Shown here one piece after another: positions 1 to 7,967 of a DNA stretch of 64,000 bases. Source of the stretch: Roseibium aggregatum IAM 12614. Its GTDB lineage: Bacteria; Pseudomonadota; Alphaproteobacteria; Rhizobiales; Stappiaceae. The stretch's first letter is position 1, and each line of letters opens with the position of its first letter. A program made the position numbers and the translations under genes. Under the pieces are notes generated by a model, which was given only the letters and a program-made list of their open reading frames with translations, made no database searches and was not told where the DNA came from. The DNA lies in NCBI RefSeq assembly GCF_000168975.1, contig NZ_AAUW01000004.1, positions 272,811 to 336,810 of the forward strand, in the 5' to 3' direction.

Positions 1-294
1 CGCCAACTCCGGCCCGACCCAGAACACCACATCGGCCCCTTGAAGCAGAAAAGCCTGGGACGGTTTTAACGCATACCCATGGGGAGAAGATGCTCCGTCG
101 ATGAGCACATACGGGGTCCCGACACCTTCCATAACGGCGGCAGCGATGGAGTGGAGCGGTTTGATCGAGGTAACGACCGAAGGGGCTTCGGCATGTGCGT
201 TCACAGCCAGGGTCAGAAGCGCAGCGGTAGCAGGAGCCGTCAGCCGAAGCGAGCGGTAGACGCCGGCTTGGATCGCGGTAAAGGAGAGGGGCAT
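1..294 (-). CDS. znuA: Zinc ABC transporter substrate-binding protein ZnuA, 5' part only
   Basis: The gene reads leftward out of the window, so only the first 98 codons are visible. The N-terminus has a basic stretch and a hydrophobic segment ending in AHA-EA, as in a periplasmic signal peptide. After it come VVTSIKPLHSIAAAV and a histidine in SSPHGYALKPSQA, followed by GADVVFWVGPELA. This is the usual opening of the ZnuA/AdcA cluster A-I family, in which the first His of the SPH motif is a zinc ligand. The family captures Zn(II) in the periplasm for the ZnuBC permease. The start is the ATG at 292-294. The upstream AT-rich repeat suggests Zur control. The rest of the gene and any znuC/znuB neighbours lie outside. 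Confidence 0.82.
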   Translation of the reverse strand, partial: MPLSFTAIQAGVYRSLRLTAPATAALLTLAVNAHAEAPSVVTSIKPLHSIAAAVMEGVGTPYVLIDGASSPHGYALKPSQAFLLQGADVVFWVGPELA

Positions 295-316
295 CGGATG
301 TGACTTCCACAGGGAT

Positions 317-344
317 GTAATTATGTAACGTGTAATTTTATAAC
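317..344. promoter_or_regulatory. Tandem AT-rich near-palindromes, possible Zur operator of znuA
   Basis: Two related 13-mers, GTAATTATGTAAC (317-329) and GTAATTTTATAAC (332-344), lie 15 bp apart, 23-50 bp upstream of the znuA ATG. Each is an imperfect GTwA..TwAC-type palindrome, resembling the GTTATA-TATAAC style of alphaproteobacterial Zur boxes. The repeat is seen directly; assignment to Zur is inferred from the zinc-uptake gene beside it. Confidence 0.45.
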
Positions 345-467
345 GTTCAGGATTTTGTTTTTCAAGTCCAATTGTGCTGGTTTGTTGCCAGGAGCGTTTT
401 CGAACGTCTTGGTTTGCCGGCTGCCAGCGGGTAGACTTTAGAAAAATGCCGATGGATCAAAAGCTTC

Positions 468-1325
468 ATGCACACTGATACTGAAAGTCTGACGGAGGGT
501 TTTCTGCAGCCGTTTCCGCCCAAAGCTGCACAACTGATCGTTACGATCTACGGCGATATCGTCGAACCGCGCGGCGGCGTGTTGTGGATGGGAGATCTCA
601 TCAGCCTGTGCGCCAGTTTCGGGGTCAATGAATCCCTGGTCAGAACGGCCGTTTCTCGTCTGGTGTCGAAAGGCCAACTGACGGGTGAGAGGGAAGGCCG
701 GCGCAGCTTCTATGCTTTGACGCCGGACGCGCGAGAAGAGTACCACCTCGCGGCCGATTTGTTCTATGGGCCCGAAGATACCGATTGCGGCTGGCTGTTG
801 ACCCATTGCACTGAGGCCGCAGATCAGGCGATTCTGATGCGGTTCGGTTTTGCCTCCCTGGAAGGCAATGTTTTTATCGGTGCTGACAGGCCGGGGCGCC
901 CGCTTCTTGGCACAACTTTTCGCGCAACGGACGTTCCCAACCGGGGCGACCTGAAAGACATCGCCAGTTCCGCGTTTGGTCTTGGTTCTCTTGCCTGTGA
1001 CTACGCGGAGTTTGTGTCGCGCTTCGGGCCGATGCAGGACCTTGTGGCAAGAGGGCTTTTGCCCCGGTCCGCGCTGCTGTTTCGTCTCGCGCTCGTGCAT
1101 GCCTACCGCGGCATTCGCTTGCGAGACCCGCGGCTGCCACGCTCGGTTTTGCCGAAAGACTGGAGCGGTTATGAGGCAAGATCTCTATTTGCGGCCCTCT
1201 ACCGAAACCTGTCTCCAGGTGCTGACGGTTATATCGCCCAAAACCTGATGAACCAGGACGGCCTGTTGGCCGAAGAACCAGATGCTGTGCTGAAACGGAT
1301 GCAGGCCCTGTCATCAAGTATCTGA
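468..1325 (+). CDS. paaX: PaaX-type repressor of phenylacetate catabolism
   Basis: The 285-residue product begins with a winged-helix part (about residues 18-85, containing GDLISLCASFGVNESLVRTA and the wing KGQLTGEREGRRSFY). The usual PaaX central and C-terminal domains follow; the family is normally about 300 residues. PaaX represses paa promoters and is released by phenylacetyl-CoA. The gene stands 130 bp upstream of paaA on the same strand. The gap holds a long inverted repeat that is probably the operator, so the repressor sits directly beside its target. The Shine-Dalgarno sequence before the ATG at 468 is weak. A leftward ORF across the same bases is a shadow. The family call is firm; the ligand is from family knowledge. 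Confidence 0.9.
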   Translation: MHTDTESLTEGFLQPFPPKAAQLIVTIYGDIVEPRGGVLWMGDLISLCASFGVNESLVRTAVSRLVSKGQLTGEREGRRSFYALTPDAREEYHLAADLFYGPEDTDCGWLLTHCTEAADQAILMRFGFASLEGNVFIGADRPGRPLLGTTFRATDVPNRGDLKDIASSAFGLGSLACDYAEFVSRFGPMQDLVARGLLPRSALLFRLALVHAYRGIRLRDPRLPRSVLPKDWSGYEARSLFAALYRNLSPGADGYIAQNLMNQDGLLAEEPDAVLKRMQALSSSI

Positions 1326-1368
1326 AATAATTACCAAAATAAGATTATGGGAGTGATCAAACCAAAAA

Positions 1369-1407
1369 CATCACAGAAATAATTAAATTCACGCTTTTTC
1401 TGTGATG
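1369..1407. promoter_or_regulatory. Inverted repeat before paaA, likely PaaX operator
   Basis: CATCACAGAAA (1369-1379) is repeated as its exact reverse complement TTTCTGTGATG (1397-1407), with a 17-bp AT-rich spacer. The core can be written TCACA-N25-TGTGA, an architecture found again in front of paaG. It ends about 49 bp before the paaA start, where it could cover a promoter. PaaX is the obvious candidate protein because its gene is adjacent. Confidence 0.7.
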
Positions 1408-1455
1408 CTTTGTGAGGTATCCTTTCGGAAATTCAACATGACGAAAGGAGGCGTC

Positions 1456-2448
1456 ATGTATGCCCAGATGGTAAAAACCGACGCGACCAAAGTGCGTTCT
1501 CTTTCCGAAATGACGGAACAGGAGCGTGCGTTCCAGGAACGCATCGACCGTGGCGAGAAGATCGAGCCAACGGACTGGATGCCGGAAGGCTATCGCAAGA
1601 CCCTGATCCGCCAGATTGGCCAGCATGCCCATTCGGAGATTGTCGGCCAGCTTCCGGAAGGCAACTGGATCACGCGTGCGCCGACGCTCGAGCGCAAGGC
1701 CATCCTGCTTGCCAAAGTGCAGGACGAAGCCGGTCATGGGCTTTACCTCTACTGTGCGGCAGAAACCCTCGGCGTCAGCCGGGATGAGCTGATTGAGCTA
1801 CTGCACGCCGGCAAGATGAAATACTCCTCGATCTTCAATTATCCGACGCTCACGTGGGCCGATATAGGCGCGGTCGGCTGGCTGGTGGATGGTGCGGCCA
1901 TCATGAACCAGGTGCCGCTGCAGAGAACATCTTTCGGACCGTATTCCCGGGCGATGATCCGCATCTGCAAGGAAGAGAGTTTCCACCAGCGCCAAGGCTA
2001 CGACATCATGATGAAGATGGCCAAGGGCTCGCCGGCGCAGCGCCGGATGGCGCAGGATGCCTTGAACAGGTTCTGGTATCCGTCGCTGATGATGTTCGGT
2101 CCGTCGGACAAGGATTCGGTCCATTCAGCTCAGTCGATGGCGTGGAAAATCAAGATCAACACAAACGATGAGCTCCGTCAGAAGTTTGTCGACCAGACCG
2201 TTCCCCAGGCTGAATACCTCGGACTGACGGTTCCCGATGAGAACCTCAAATGGAATGAGGAAAAGGGTGGTTACGACTTTTCAGAACCGGACTGGAGCGA
2301 ATTCTTCGAAGTGTTGAAGGGTAACGGCCCTTGCAACAGAGAGCGCATGGAAGCGCGGGTCAGGGCCTGGGAAGATGGTGCCTGGGTGCGGGATGGGTTG
2401 ATGGCGCATGCTGACAAGCGGGTCGCTGCACGAACCGCCGCAGAGTAA
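1456..2448 (+). CDS. paaA: Phenylacetyl-CoA 1,2-epoxidase catalytic subunit PaaA
   Basis: The 330-residue product is the di-iron oxygenase subunit of the PaaABC(D)E multicomponent epoxidase, which converts phenylacetyl-CoA to its ring-1,2-epoxide using O2 and electrons from PaaE. Two ExxH iron-ligand motifs of the ferritin-like fold are visible: DEAGH near residue 90 and EESFH near residue 173. The start at 1456 (MYAQMVK) is preceded by AAAGGAG at ideal spacing; an in-frame upstream ATG lacks this. First structural gene of the plus-strand paa operon, presumably controlled through the inverted repeat upstream. Length and motifs are normal. Confidence 0.97.
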   Translation: MYAQMVKTDATKVRSLSEMTEQERAFQERIDRGEKIEPTDWMPEGYRKTLIRQIGQHAHSEIVGQLPEGNWITRAPTLERKAILLAKVQDEAGHGLYLYCAAETLGVSRDELIELLHAGKMKYSSIFNYPTLTWADIGAVGWLVDGAAIMNQVPLQRTSFGPYSRAMIRICKEESFHQRQGYDIMMKMAKGSPAQRRMAQDALNRFWYPSLMMFGPSDKDSVHSAQSMAWKIKINTNDELRQKFVDQTVPQAEYLGLTVPDENLKWNEEKGGYDFSEPDWSEFFEVLKGNGPCNRERMEARVRAWEDGAWVRDGLMAHADKRVAARTAAE

Positions 2449-2453
2449 GATAC

Positions 2454-2939
2454 ATGATCAGGAAACAACACCTGGCCGAGTTGAATGTGGCGCGCCTGCG
2501 ATATGAAATCACCGATCCCCGGATCGCAGATTTCGTCAACAATCTGGACCGCGTCAATGCAGCCGCCGAACGCAGCAGCGGGTTTGTCTGGCGCTTGAAG
2601 GACGAGGCCGGGAACGCGACGTCCATGACCAGCGAAAATGATCCGCTGGTGATCCCGAACCTGTCGGTTTGGACTGACGTGACGTCTTTGGAAAACTTCG
2701 TCTTCAAGACCGTCCACAAACGTATCTACGACCGCAGGGCCGAATGGTTCGAGGTCATGGAACGGATGCATTTCGTCATGTGGCCGGTCGACGTTGGCCA
2801 TGAACCGACGCTCGTGGAAGCCTTGCAAAAACTCGATTATCTGAACACCCATGGATCAACGGATCTAGCCTTCGGCTGGGACCATGTGAAGGACGCCAAT
2901 CTCTGGCGATCGGCACGTTGTTCCAGTACCGCAGCCTGA
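2454..2939 (+). CDS. DUF3291 protein inserted between paaA and paaB
   Basis: The 161-residue product matches the DUF3291 pattern. It opens QHLAELNVARLRYEITDPR and continues with FVNNLDRVNAAAERSSGFVW, then SVWTDVTSLENFVFKTVHK and FVMWPVDVGHEPTL. The fold of this family is thought to be of the dimeric alpha-beta barrel type, like small monooxygenases (family recollection, not shown here). The gene starts 5 bp after paaA and ends 16 bp before paaB, so it must be co-transcribed with the epoxidase genes, although the classical operon has paaB directly after paaA. A role as accessory or detoxifying factor for the reactive epoxide/oxepin-CoA is conceivable but unproven. No catalytic residues can be named. 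Confidence 0.85.
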   Translation: MIRKQHLAELNVARLRYEITDPRIADFVNNLDRVNAAAERSSGFVWRLKDEAGNATSMTSENDPLVIPNLSVWTDVTSLENFVFKTVHKRIYDRRAEWFEVMERMHFVMWPVDVGHEPTLVEALQKLDYLNTHGSTDLAFGWDHVKDANLWRSARCSSTAA

Positions 2940-2955
2940 CATTTCGGAGGAAATC

Positions 2956-3240
2956 ATGAAAAAGGAATGGCCCCTCTGGGAGGTCTTTATTCGTGGTCAG
3001 CACGGTCTCAATCATCGTCATGTCGGTTCCCTTCATGCTCCGGACGCTGAAATGGCGATCAAGAACGCACGCGACGTTTACACACGCCGCAAGGAAGGCG
3101 TTTCCATCTGGGTGGTGCCGTCGGCGCAGATCACCGCGTCAGATCCTGGAGCCAAGGATGCCCTGTTCGAGCCGTCCATGGACAAGATCTACAGGCACCC
3201 GAGTTTTTACGACATTCCCGATGAAGTCGGAAAAATGTAA
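2956..3240 (+). CDS. paaB: Phenylacetyl-CoA epoxidase subunit PaaB
   Basis: The product is 94 residues, the normal size for PaaB, and opens WPLWEVFIRGQHGLNHRHVG, the signature of this small non-catalytic subunit. PaaB bridges PaaA-PaaC heterodimers in the epoxidase complex. A strong GGAGG lies 8 bp before the ATG. The stop codon overlaps the paaC start (TAATG), implying translational coupling. Nothing unusual is seen in the sequence. Confidence 0.95.
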   Translation: MKKEWPLWEVFIRGQHGLNHRHVGSLHAPDAEMAIKNARDVYTRRKEGVSIWVVPSAQITASDPGAKDALFEPSMDKIYRHPSFYDIPDEVGKM

Positions 3241-4016
3241 TGGCAAGTGCAACCGATCTTATCGCAAACGATATTCAGTTTGAGTGGCTGCTGCGCCGGG
3301 GCGATACCGCGCTGGTGCTCGGACACCGCGTTTCCGAGTGGTGCGGCCATTCGCCGGTCCTGGAAGAAGACATCGCGCTCGCGAATGTCGCACTCGATCT
3401 AATCGGGCAGGCACGCATGTGGCTGAGCCTTGCCGGCGAAATCGAGGGTCAGGGGCGCGGCGAAAATGAGCTGGCTTATCTCCGTGACGCGTGGGACTTC
3501 CGCAACTTTCTGCTCGCCGAACAGCCGAACGGAGATTTCGGTCAGACGCTGATGAGGCAGTTCCTGATAGACGCCTATCAGGTGCCGATGCTTGAGGCTC
3601 TGAAGGGATCGAAAGACGAGAGGATCGCTGCCATTGCCGCCAAGGCCGGCAAGGAAGTTGCCTATCATCTTGATCGTTCCGCCGACCTTGTCATCCGGCT
3701 TGGTGACGGCACCGCGGAAAGTCATCGTCGCATGCAGCAAGCGCTCGATGCCCTGTGGTCATACACCGGAGAAATGTTCGTCAGCGATGCCGTCGACACC
3801 GCAATGGCGGATGCCGGTCTCGCCCCGGATCCCGCTTCGTTGAAAGCGGCATGGCAGGAAACCGTTGATGCGGTTTTGGACCAAGCGACACTCACTGCAC
3901 CGGAAGACGAATTTGCCCATACCGGTGGCTTGACGGGCCGTCATTCGGAACATCTGGGACACCTGCTTGCGGAAATGCAGTTCCTGCAGCGTGCCTATCC
4001 CGGCGCAACCTGGTGA
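3240..4016 (+). CDS. paaC: Phenylacetyl-CoA epoxidase structural subunit PaaC
   Basis: The 258-residue product is the ferritin-like partner of PaaA. It contains LGHRVSEWCGHSPVLEEDI near the start, IALANVALDLIGQARMWL, and a late HSEHLGHLLAEMQFLQRAYP segment typical of PaaC. It stabilises PaaA and shapes the substrate pocket but is not thought to hold the active iron pair. The ATG overlaps the paaB stop, and the next gene, paaD, begins 4 bp downstream, so paaB-C-D form a tightly coupled block. Confidence 0.95.
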   Translation: MASATDLIANDIQFEWLLRRGDTALVLGHRVSEWCGHSPVLEEDIALANVALDLIGQARMWLSLAGEIEGQGRGENELAYLRDAWDFRNFLLAEQPNGDFGQTLMRQFLIDAYQVPMLEALKGSKDERIAAIAAKAGKEVAYHLDRSADLVIRLGDGTAESHRRMQQALDALWSYTGEMFVSDAVDTAMADAGLAPDPASLKAAWQETVDAVLDQATLTAPEDEFAHTGGLTGRHSEHLGHLLAEMQFLQRAYPGATW

Positions 4017-4020
4017 CGCC

Positions 4021-4533
4021 ATGCCTGTTTCCGAGGACATCGTCTGGCAATGGTTGTCGGAGATACCCGATCCGGAAATTCCGGTTCTTTCTCTGACGGA
4101 TCTGGGTGTCATCCGTGATGTCACCTGGCAGGACGATACTCTTGTTGTAACGGTCACGCCGACCTACAGCGGCTGTCCGGCAACCGCGGTGATCAATCTG
4201 GATATTGAAACCAAGTTGCTGGAATGCGGTGTTTCCAAGGTGCGTCTTGAGCAGCAGCTTAGCCCGCCGTGGACGACCGACTGGCTGTCGGAAGCGGGCC
4301 GGGAAAAACTGCGCGCATACGGCATTGCGCCGCCAGTTGACGGAACCCGTTCAGATGGTTCGTCTGCCGGTCGGCTGGCGCGAATGACAGGTCAGGGCGA
4401 TTTTCAGGTCGCATGTCCGCGCTGCGGTTCGGAAAACACGGAAAAGATCAGTCAGTTTGGCTCCACACCCTGCAAGGCTGCTTATCGCTGCCGGTCCTGC
4501 CTGGAGCCATTCGATTACTTCAAGTGCCACTGA
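4021..4533 (+). CDS. paaD: PaaD, DUF59-type Fe-S maturation factor with zinc ribbon
   Basis: The 170-residue product has an N-terminal DUF59/MIP18 domain (IPDPEIPVLSLTDLGVIRDV and TPTYSGCPATAVI, with the conserved Cys) and a C-terminal Cys-rich part. In that part CPRCGS and CRSC (about residues 137-161) make a zinc- or iron-binding ribbon, as in E. coli PaaD. PaaD is thought to help assemble the Fe-S cluster of the reductase PaaE or the iron centre. The ATG at 4021 lies just after the paaC stop; in-frame codons further upstream are inside paaC. A 125-bp gap follows before paaE. Confidence 0.93.
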   Translation: MPVSEDIVWQWLSEIPDPEIPVLSLTDLGVIRDVTWQDDTLVVTVTPTYSGCPATAVINLDIETKLLECGVSKVRLEQQLSPPWTTDWLSEAGREKLRAYGIAPPVDGTRSDGSSAGRLARMTGQGDFQVACPRCGSENTEKISQFGSTPCKAAYRCRSCLEPFDYFKCH

Positions 4534-4563
4534 GAAGGCACGGTTTCTAGTCTGGTCGCCCAG

Positions 4564-4580
4564 GGAAGCTTGAGGCTTCC
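4564..4580 (+). other. Short hairpin in the paaD-paaE gap
   Basis: GGAAGC and GCTTCC flank a 5-base loop in the 125-bp gap between paaD and paaE, without a T-tract. It may be a processing or stability element within the operon mRNA, or chance. Confidence 0.25.
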
Positions 4581-4658
4581 GTTGTCCGGCCAGGGATATT
4601 CGAGCGCCGCGAAGCCGGAACCGGCGGGTGCTCCAGATCATGTTTCGGGAGGACATGC

Positions 4659-5732
4659 ATGTCGCGGTTTCATGCGCTGACAGTGACTGAGGTGACGCCG
4701 GATACGAGAGATTCCGTCGTCGTAACCTTGCAACCGAAGCCGGAGGAGCAGGATCTGTTCCGCTTCGAGCAGGGACAGTATCTGACGTTCCGGCGCGATT
4801 TCGATGGCCATGAAGTGCGCCGTTGCTATTCCATTTGCGCCGGCACAGAGGACGGAACGCTGAAAGTCGGGATAAAGCGCGTCGATGGCGGTGCTTTTTC
4901 CTGCTGGGCTCATGAAAGCATGCGGCCTGGAGACATGCTTGAGGCTATGCCGCCCCTCGGCAGCTTCAATGCCCCGATCAATCCGGATCTTGCGCGCTTC
5001 TATGTCGGTTTTGCCGGCGGCTCGGGCATAACTCCCATCCTGTCTATCCTGAAAACGGTGCTGGCACGCGAACCGAATTCTCAATTCACACTGGTTTATG
5101 CCAACCGGCAGATCTCCTCGATCATGTTCCGCGAGGAACTGGAGGATTTGAAGAACCGCTATCTCGGCCGCCTGCAGGTGATCCATATTCTCAAAAGCGA
5201 TGCGCAGGACACCGAACTGTTTTCCGGACGTGTCGATGCAGAGAAATTGAACGATCTGTTTGAAACGCTGATCGACCCTCAGGACATCGATGTTGCTTTC
5301 CTGTGTGGTCCCCACGGAATGATGGAGACCGTTCGCACAAGCCTGGAAGCGCGGGGCGTCGAAGCGGACAAGATCCGCCAGGAACTCTTCAAGTCCGACC
5401 AGCCGGGGCGCTTGCCGGCAAAGCTTCGTCCGGAAGTCATCGATGGCTCTGCGAAAGAAGCCGATCTTCGCCTGACCATCGACGGCACCACGCGGGAAAT
5501 CCACATGGAGCCGGGCGAGACCATTCTGGAAGCTGCACATCGCCATAACATCGATGCCCCATATTCCTGTTGCGCCGGAGTTTGCTCCACTTGCCGTGGC
5601 AAGGTGCTGGAAGGAGAGGTCGAAATGGCCGCCAACCATGCTCTGGAAGATGATGAAATACGTGACGGTTACGTTCTGACCTGCCAGTCGCGTCCGCTCA
5701 GCAAACGCCTTGTCGTCACCTACGACGCCTGA
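4659..5732 (+). CDS. paaE: Phenylacetyl-CoA epoxidase reductase PaaE
   Basis: The 357-residue product has a ferredoxin-NADP reductase-like half: an FAD site around RRCYSICAGTEDG and an NAD(P) site at FAGGSGITPILSIL. A plant-type 2Fe-2S ferredoxin domain follows, in which SCCAGVCSTCRGKV plus a later LTCQS provide the four cysteines. It passes electrons from NADPH to the di-iron centre of PaaA. GGGAGG lies just before the ATG at 4659. The gene belongs to the paaA-Z operon despite the 125-bp gap before it. Confidence 0.95.
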   Translation: MSRFHALTVTEVTPDTRDSVVVTLQPKPEEQDLFRFEQGQYLTFRRDFDGHEVRRCYSICAGTEDGTLKVGIKRVDGGAFSCWAHESMRPGDMLEAMPPLGSFNAPINPDLARFYVGFAGGSGITPILSILKTVLAREPNSQFTLVYANRQISSIMFREELEDLKNRYLGRLQVIHILKSDAQDTELFSGRVDAEKLNDLFETLIDPQDIDVAFLCGPHGMMETVRTSLEARGVEADKIRQELFKSDQPGRLPAKLRPEVIDGSAKEADLRLTIDGTTREIHMEPGETILEAAHRHNIDAPYSCCAGVCSTCRGKVLEGEVEMAANHALEDDEIRDGYVLTCQSRPLSKRLVVTYDA

Positions 5733-5762
5733 GCCTGTCCCGCTTCAAGAACTGGATTTAAA

Positions 5763-7811
5763 ATGACCGCTCACCCGCACAAAGTCCGCGTTTTGGAAAG
5801 CTACCTTGCCGGTAGCTGGCGGCAAGGAAAGGCAGAAGGCAAACCTTTGCTGGATGCTGCAACCGGCGCTCCCGTTGCAACAATTGACGCCTCCGGTCTG
5901 GATCTCGCCGAAGCGCTTGCCTGGGGCCGCGACACAGGCGGCAAGGCCCTGCGCAAGATGACCTATCACGAGCGCGCCCTGATGCTGAAAACCCTGGCCC
6001 AGGCGCTGACGGAGCAGAAGGAAATCTTCTACCAGGAAAGCTTTGCGACCGGTGCCACGCGCAAGGATAGCTGGATCGATATCGAAGGCGGTATCGGCAC
6101 CATGTACGCCTATTCTTCCAAGGCGCGGCGCGAAATGCCGAACACCAGGGTTTTTGTCGAGGGCGCGGTGGAGCCGTTGTCTCGGGACAACACCTTTTCC
6201 GGCCAACATGTGTTGACGCCTTTGCAGGGCATTGCCGTTCATATCAACGCGTTCAACTTCCCGTGCTGGGGAATGCTGGAAAAGATTGCTCCGGCCCTGA
6301 TTGCAGGGGTGCCGTGTCTGGTCAAGCCTGCGAGCCAGACCGCCTATCTGACCGAGCTGATGGTGCGCCATATTCTGGCAACCGGTATTCTTCCGGAAGG
6401 TTCGCTTCAGCTCCTGTGCGGATCGGCGGGAGATCTGATCGACCACGTCACCGGACAAGACGTTGTCACCTTTACCGGATCAGCGGCAACGGGTCAGATG
6501 CTGCGTCAAACGCCAGCCATCGTGCAGAATTCCGTGCGCTTCTCGATGGAAGCCGACAGTCTCAACGCTGCCGTTCTGGGGCCGGATGTCCGCGCGGAAG
6601 ATCCCGAATTCGATCTCTTCATCAAGGAAGTTGCACGGGAAATGACGGTGAAGGCTGGGCAGAAGTGCACGGCCATTCGCCGGGTTATCGTCCCTCGCAA
6701 GCTCTCTGCGGCAGTTGCGGATGCGCTTTGTAAGCGGCTCGGCAAGACGGTGATCGGCGATCCGCGTGACGAAGCCGTGTCAATGGGGCCGCTTGCTTCA
6801 GCCGGACAGCGTGAAGAAGTTCTCGCACGTGTCGCCGATCTGAAAACGGAGGCCGAAATCGTGCCTGGCCTCGACCAAAAAGGTCCGGCGAAGGGAGCGT
6901 TTGCTGGACCGGTTCTGTTGCATTGTGACAATCCCTTGAGCGCTGAAGCGGTCCATTCGGTAGAGGCATTCGGTCCGGTTGCGACATTGATGCCCTACGA
7001 CGAGTTGGAAGAGGCTGTTGAACTGACCCACAAGGGAAAGGGCTCTCTGGTAGCGTCTCTTTTCACGAATGATCCGTCCGTTGCGGAAGAGGCGGTTCTC
7101 GGTATGGCGCCGTTCCACGGCCGTGTCATGATCGGCAACCGTCAAAGCGCTAAGTCCTCGACCGGTCACGGGTCTCCTTTGCCGATGCTGGTCCATGGCG
7201 GGCCGGGCCGGGCAGGGGGCGGCGAAGAGCTTGGCGGCCTGCGCTCGGTCAAACATTACATGCAGAGGACGGCCGTGCAGGGAACGCCTGCCTTGCTCGG
7301 AGCCGTCACCGGCAGGTGGATTTCAGGTGCCCCGGGGCGGGAAGACAGCCGGCATCCGTTCAGAAAATCGCTTTCGGATCTCAAGATCGGTGATCAGCTC
7401 CACACCAAGGCACGGGAAGTCTCACTGGAAGACATCGAGCATTTCGCGACCTTCACCGGCGATACGTTCTATGCCCACATGGATGAAGACGCAGCGAAAC
7501 GGAACCCGTTCTTTGAAGGCCGGGTGGCACACGGCTATCTGATCGTCTCCTTTGCCGCCGGCCTGTTCGTTGATCCGGACGAAGGACCGGTGCTGGCAAA
7601 TTACGGCGTCGACAACCTGCGTTTCATGACGCCGGTCAATGCGGGCGACGCGCTCAAGGTCCAGCTAACCGCCAAGGAAATTTCGCCAAGAATTTCTGCT
7701 GACTACGGCGAAGTGCGGTGGGACTGCCTTGTGACCAACCAGAACGATGAACCGGTCGCCCAGTATGACGTGCTGACACTTGTCGCCAAGGAATGGCCAG
7801 CCTCCGCCTGA
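5763..7811 (+). CDS. paaZ: PaaZ, bifunctional oxepin-CoA hydrolase / semialdehyde dehydrogenase
   Basis: The 682-residue product is full length (E. coli PaaZ has 681). Residues about 1-520 form an aldehyde dehydrogenase domain, with the general base in SMEADSLNAAV and the nucleophile Cys in VKAGQKCTAIRRV. Residues about 535-682 form a MaoC-like hot-dog hydratase, with the FTGDTFYAHMDEDAA and GRVAHGYLIVS signatures. The hydratase opens oxepin-CoA and the dehydrogenase oxidises the resulting semialdehyde to 3-oxo-5,6-dehydrosuberyl-CoA. It is the last plus-strand paa gene and is followed by a strong intrinsic terminator. Confidence 0.96.
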   Translation: MTAHPHKVRVLESYLAGSWRQGKAEGKPLLDAATGAPVATIDASGLDLAEALAWGRDTGGKALRKMTYHERALMLKTLAQALTEQKEIFYQESFATGATRKDSWIDIEGGIGTMYAYSSKARREMPNTRVFVEGAVEPLSRDNTFSGQHVLTPLQGIAVHINAFNFPCWGMLEKIAPALIAGVPCLVKPASQTAYLTELMVRHILATGILPEGSLQLLCGSAGDLIDHVTGQDVVTFTGSAATGQMLRQTPAIVQNSVRFSMEADSLNAAVLGPDVRAEDPEFDLFIKEVAREMTVKAGQKCTAIRRVIVPRKLSAAVADALCKRLGKTVIGDPRDEAVSMGPLASAGQREEVLARVADLKTEAEIVPGLDQKGPAKGAFAGPVLLHCDNPLSAEAVHSVEAFGPVATLMPYDELEEAVELTHKGKGSLVASLFTNDPSVAEEAVLGMAPFHGRVMIGNRQSAKSSTGHGSPLPMLVHGGPGRAGGGEELGGLRSVKHYMQRTAVQGTPALLGAVTGRWISGAPGREDSRHPFRKSLSDLKIGDQLHTKAREVSLEDIEHFATFTGDTFYAHMDEDAAKRNPFFEGRVAHGYLIVSFAAGLFVDPDEGPVLANYGVDNLRFMTPVNAGDALKVQLTAKEISPRISADYGEVRWDCLVTNQNDEPVAQYDVLTLVAKEWPASA

Positions 7812-7834
7812 GGCACCAGCAGCTCGAAACGAAG

Positions 7835-7863
7835 AAGGCCACCTGATCGGGTGGCCTTTTTTT
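7835..7863 (+). terminator. Intrinsic terminator of the paaA-Z operon
   Basis: A 9-bp stem AAGGCCACC / GGTGGCCTT with a 6-base loop is followed by a run of seven T. It lies 24 bp after paaZ, between convergent paaZ and paaK, and may serve both directions weakly. Confidence 0.9.
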
Positions 7864-7967
7864 GTCGAAGGGTTCTGGCAAAGTTGCCGAGGGCGTCCAG
7901 CTTCCTGTCCGTGCCCCGATCCCGGCTCGTGCTAACCACGGCCGGGCGCGATACTGAACTGGATTGC

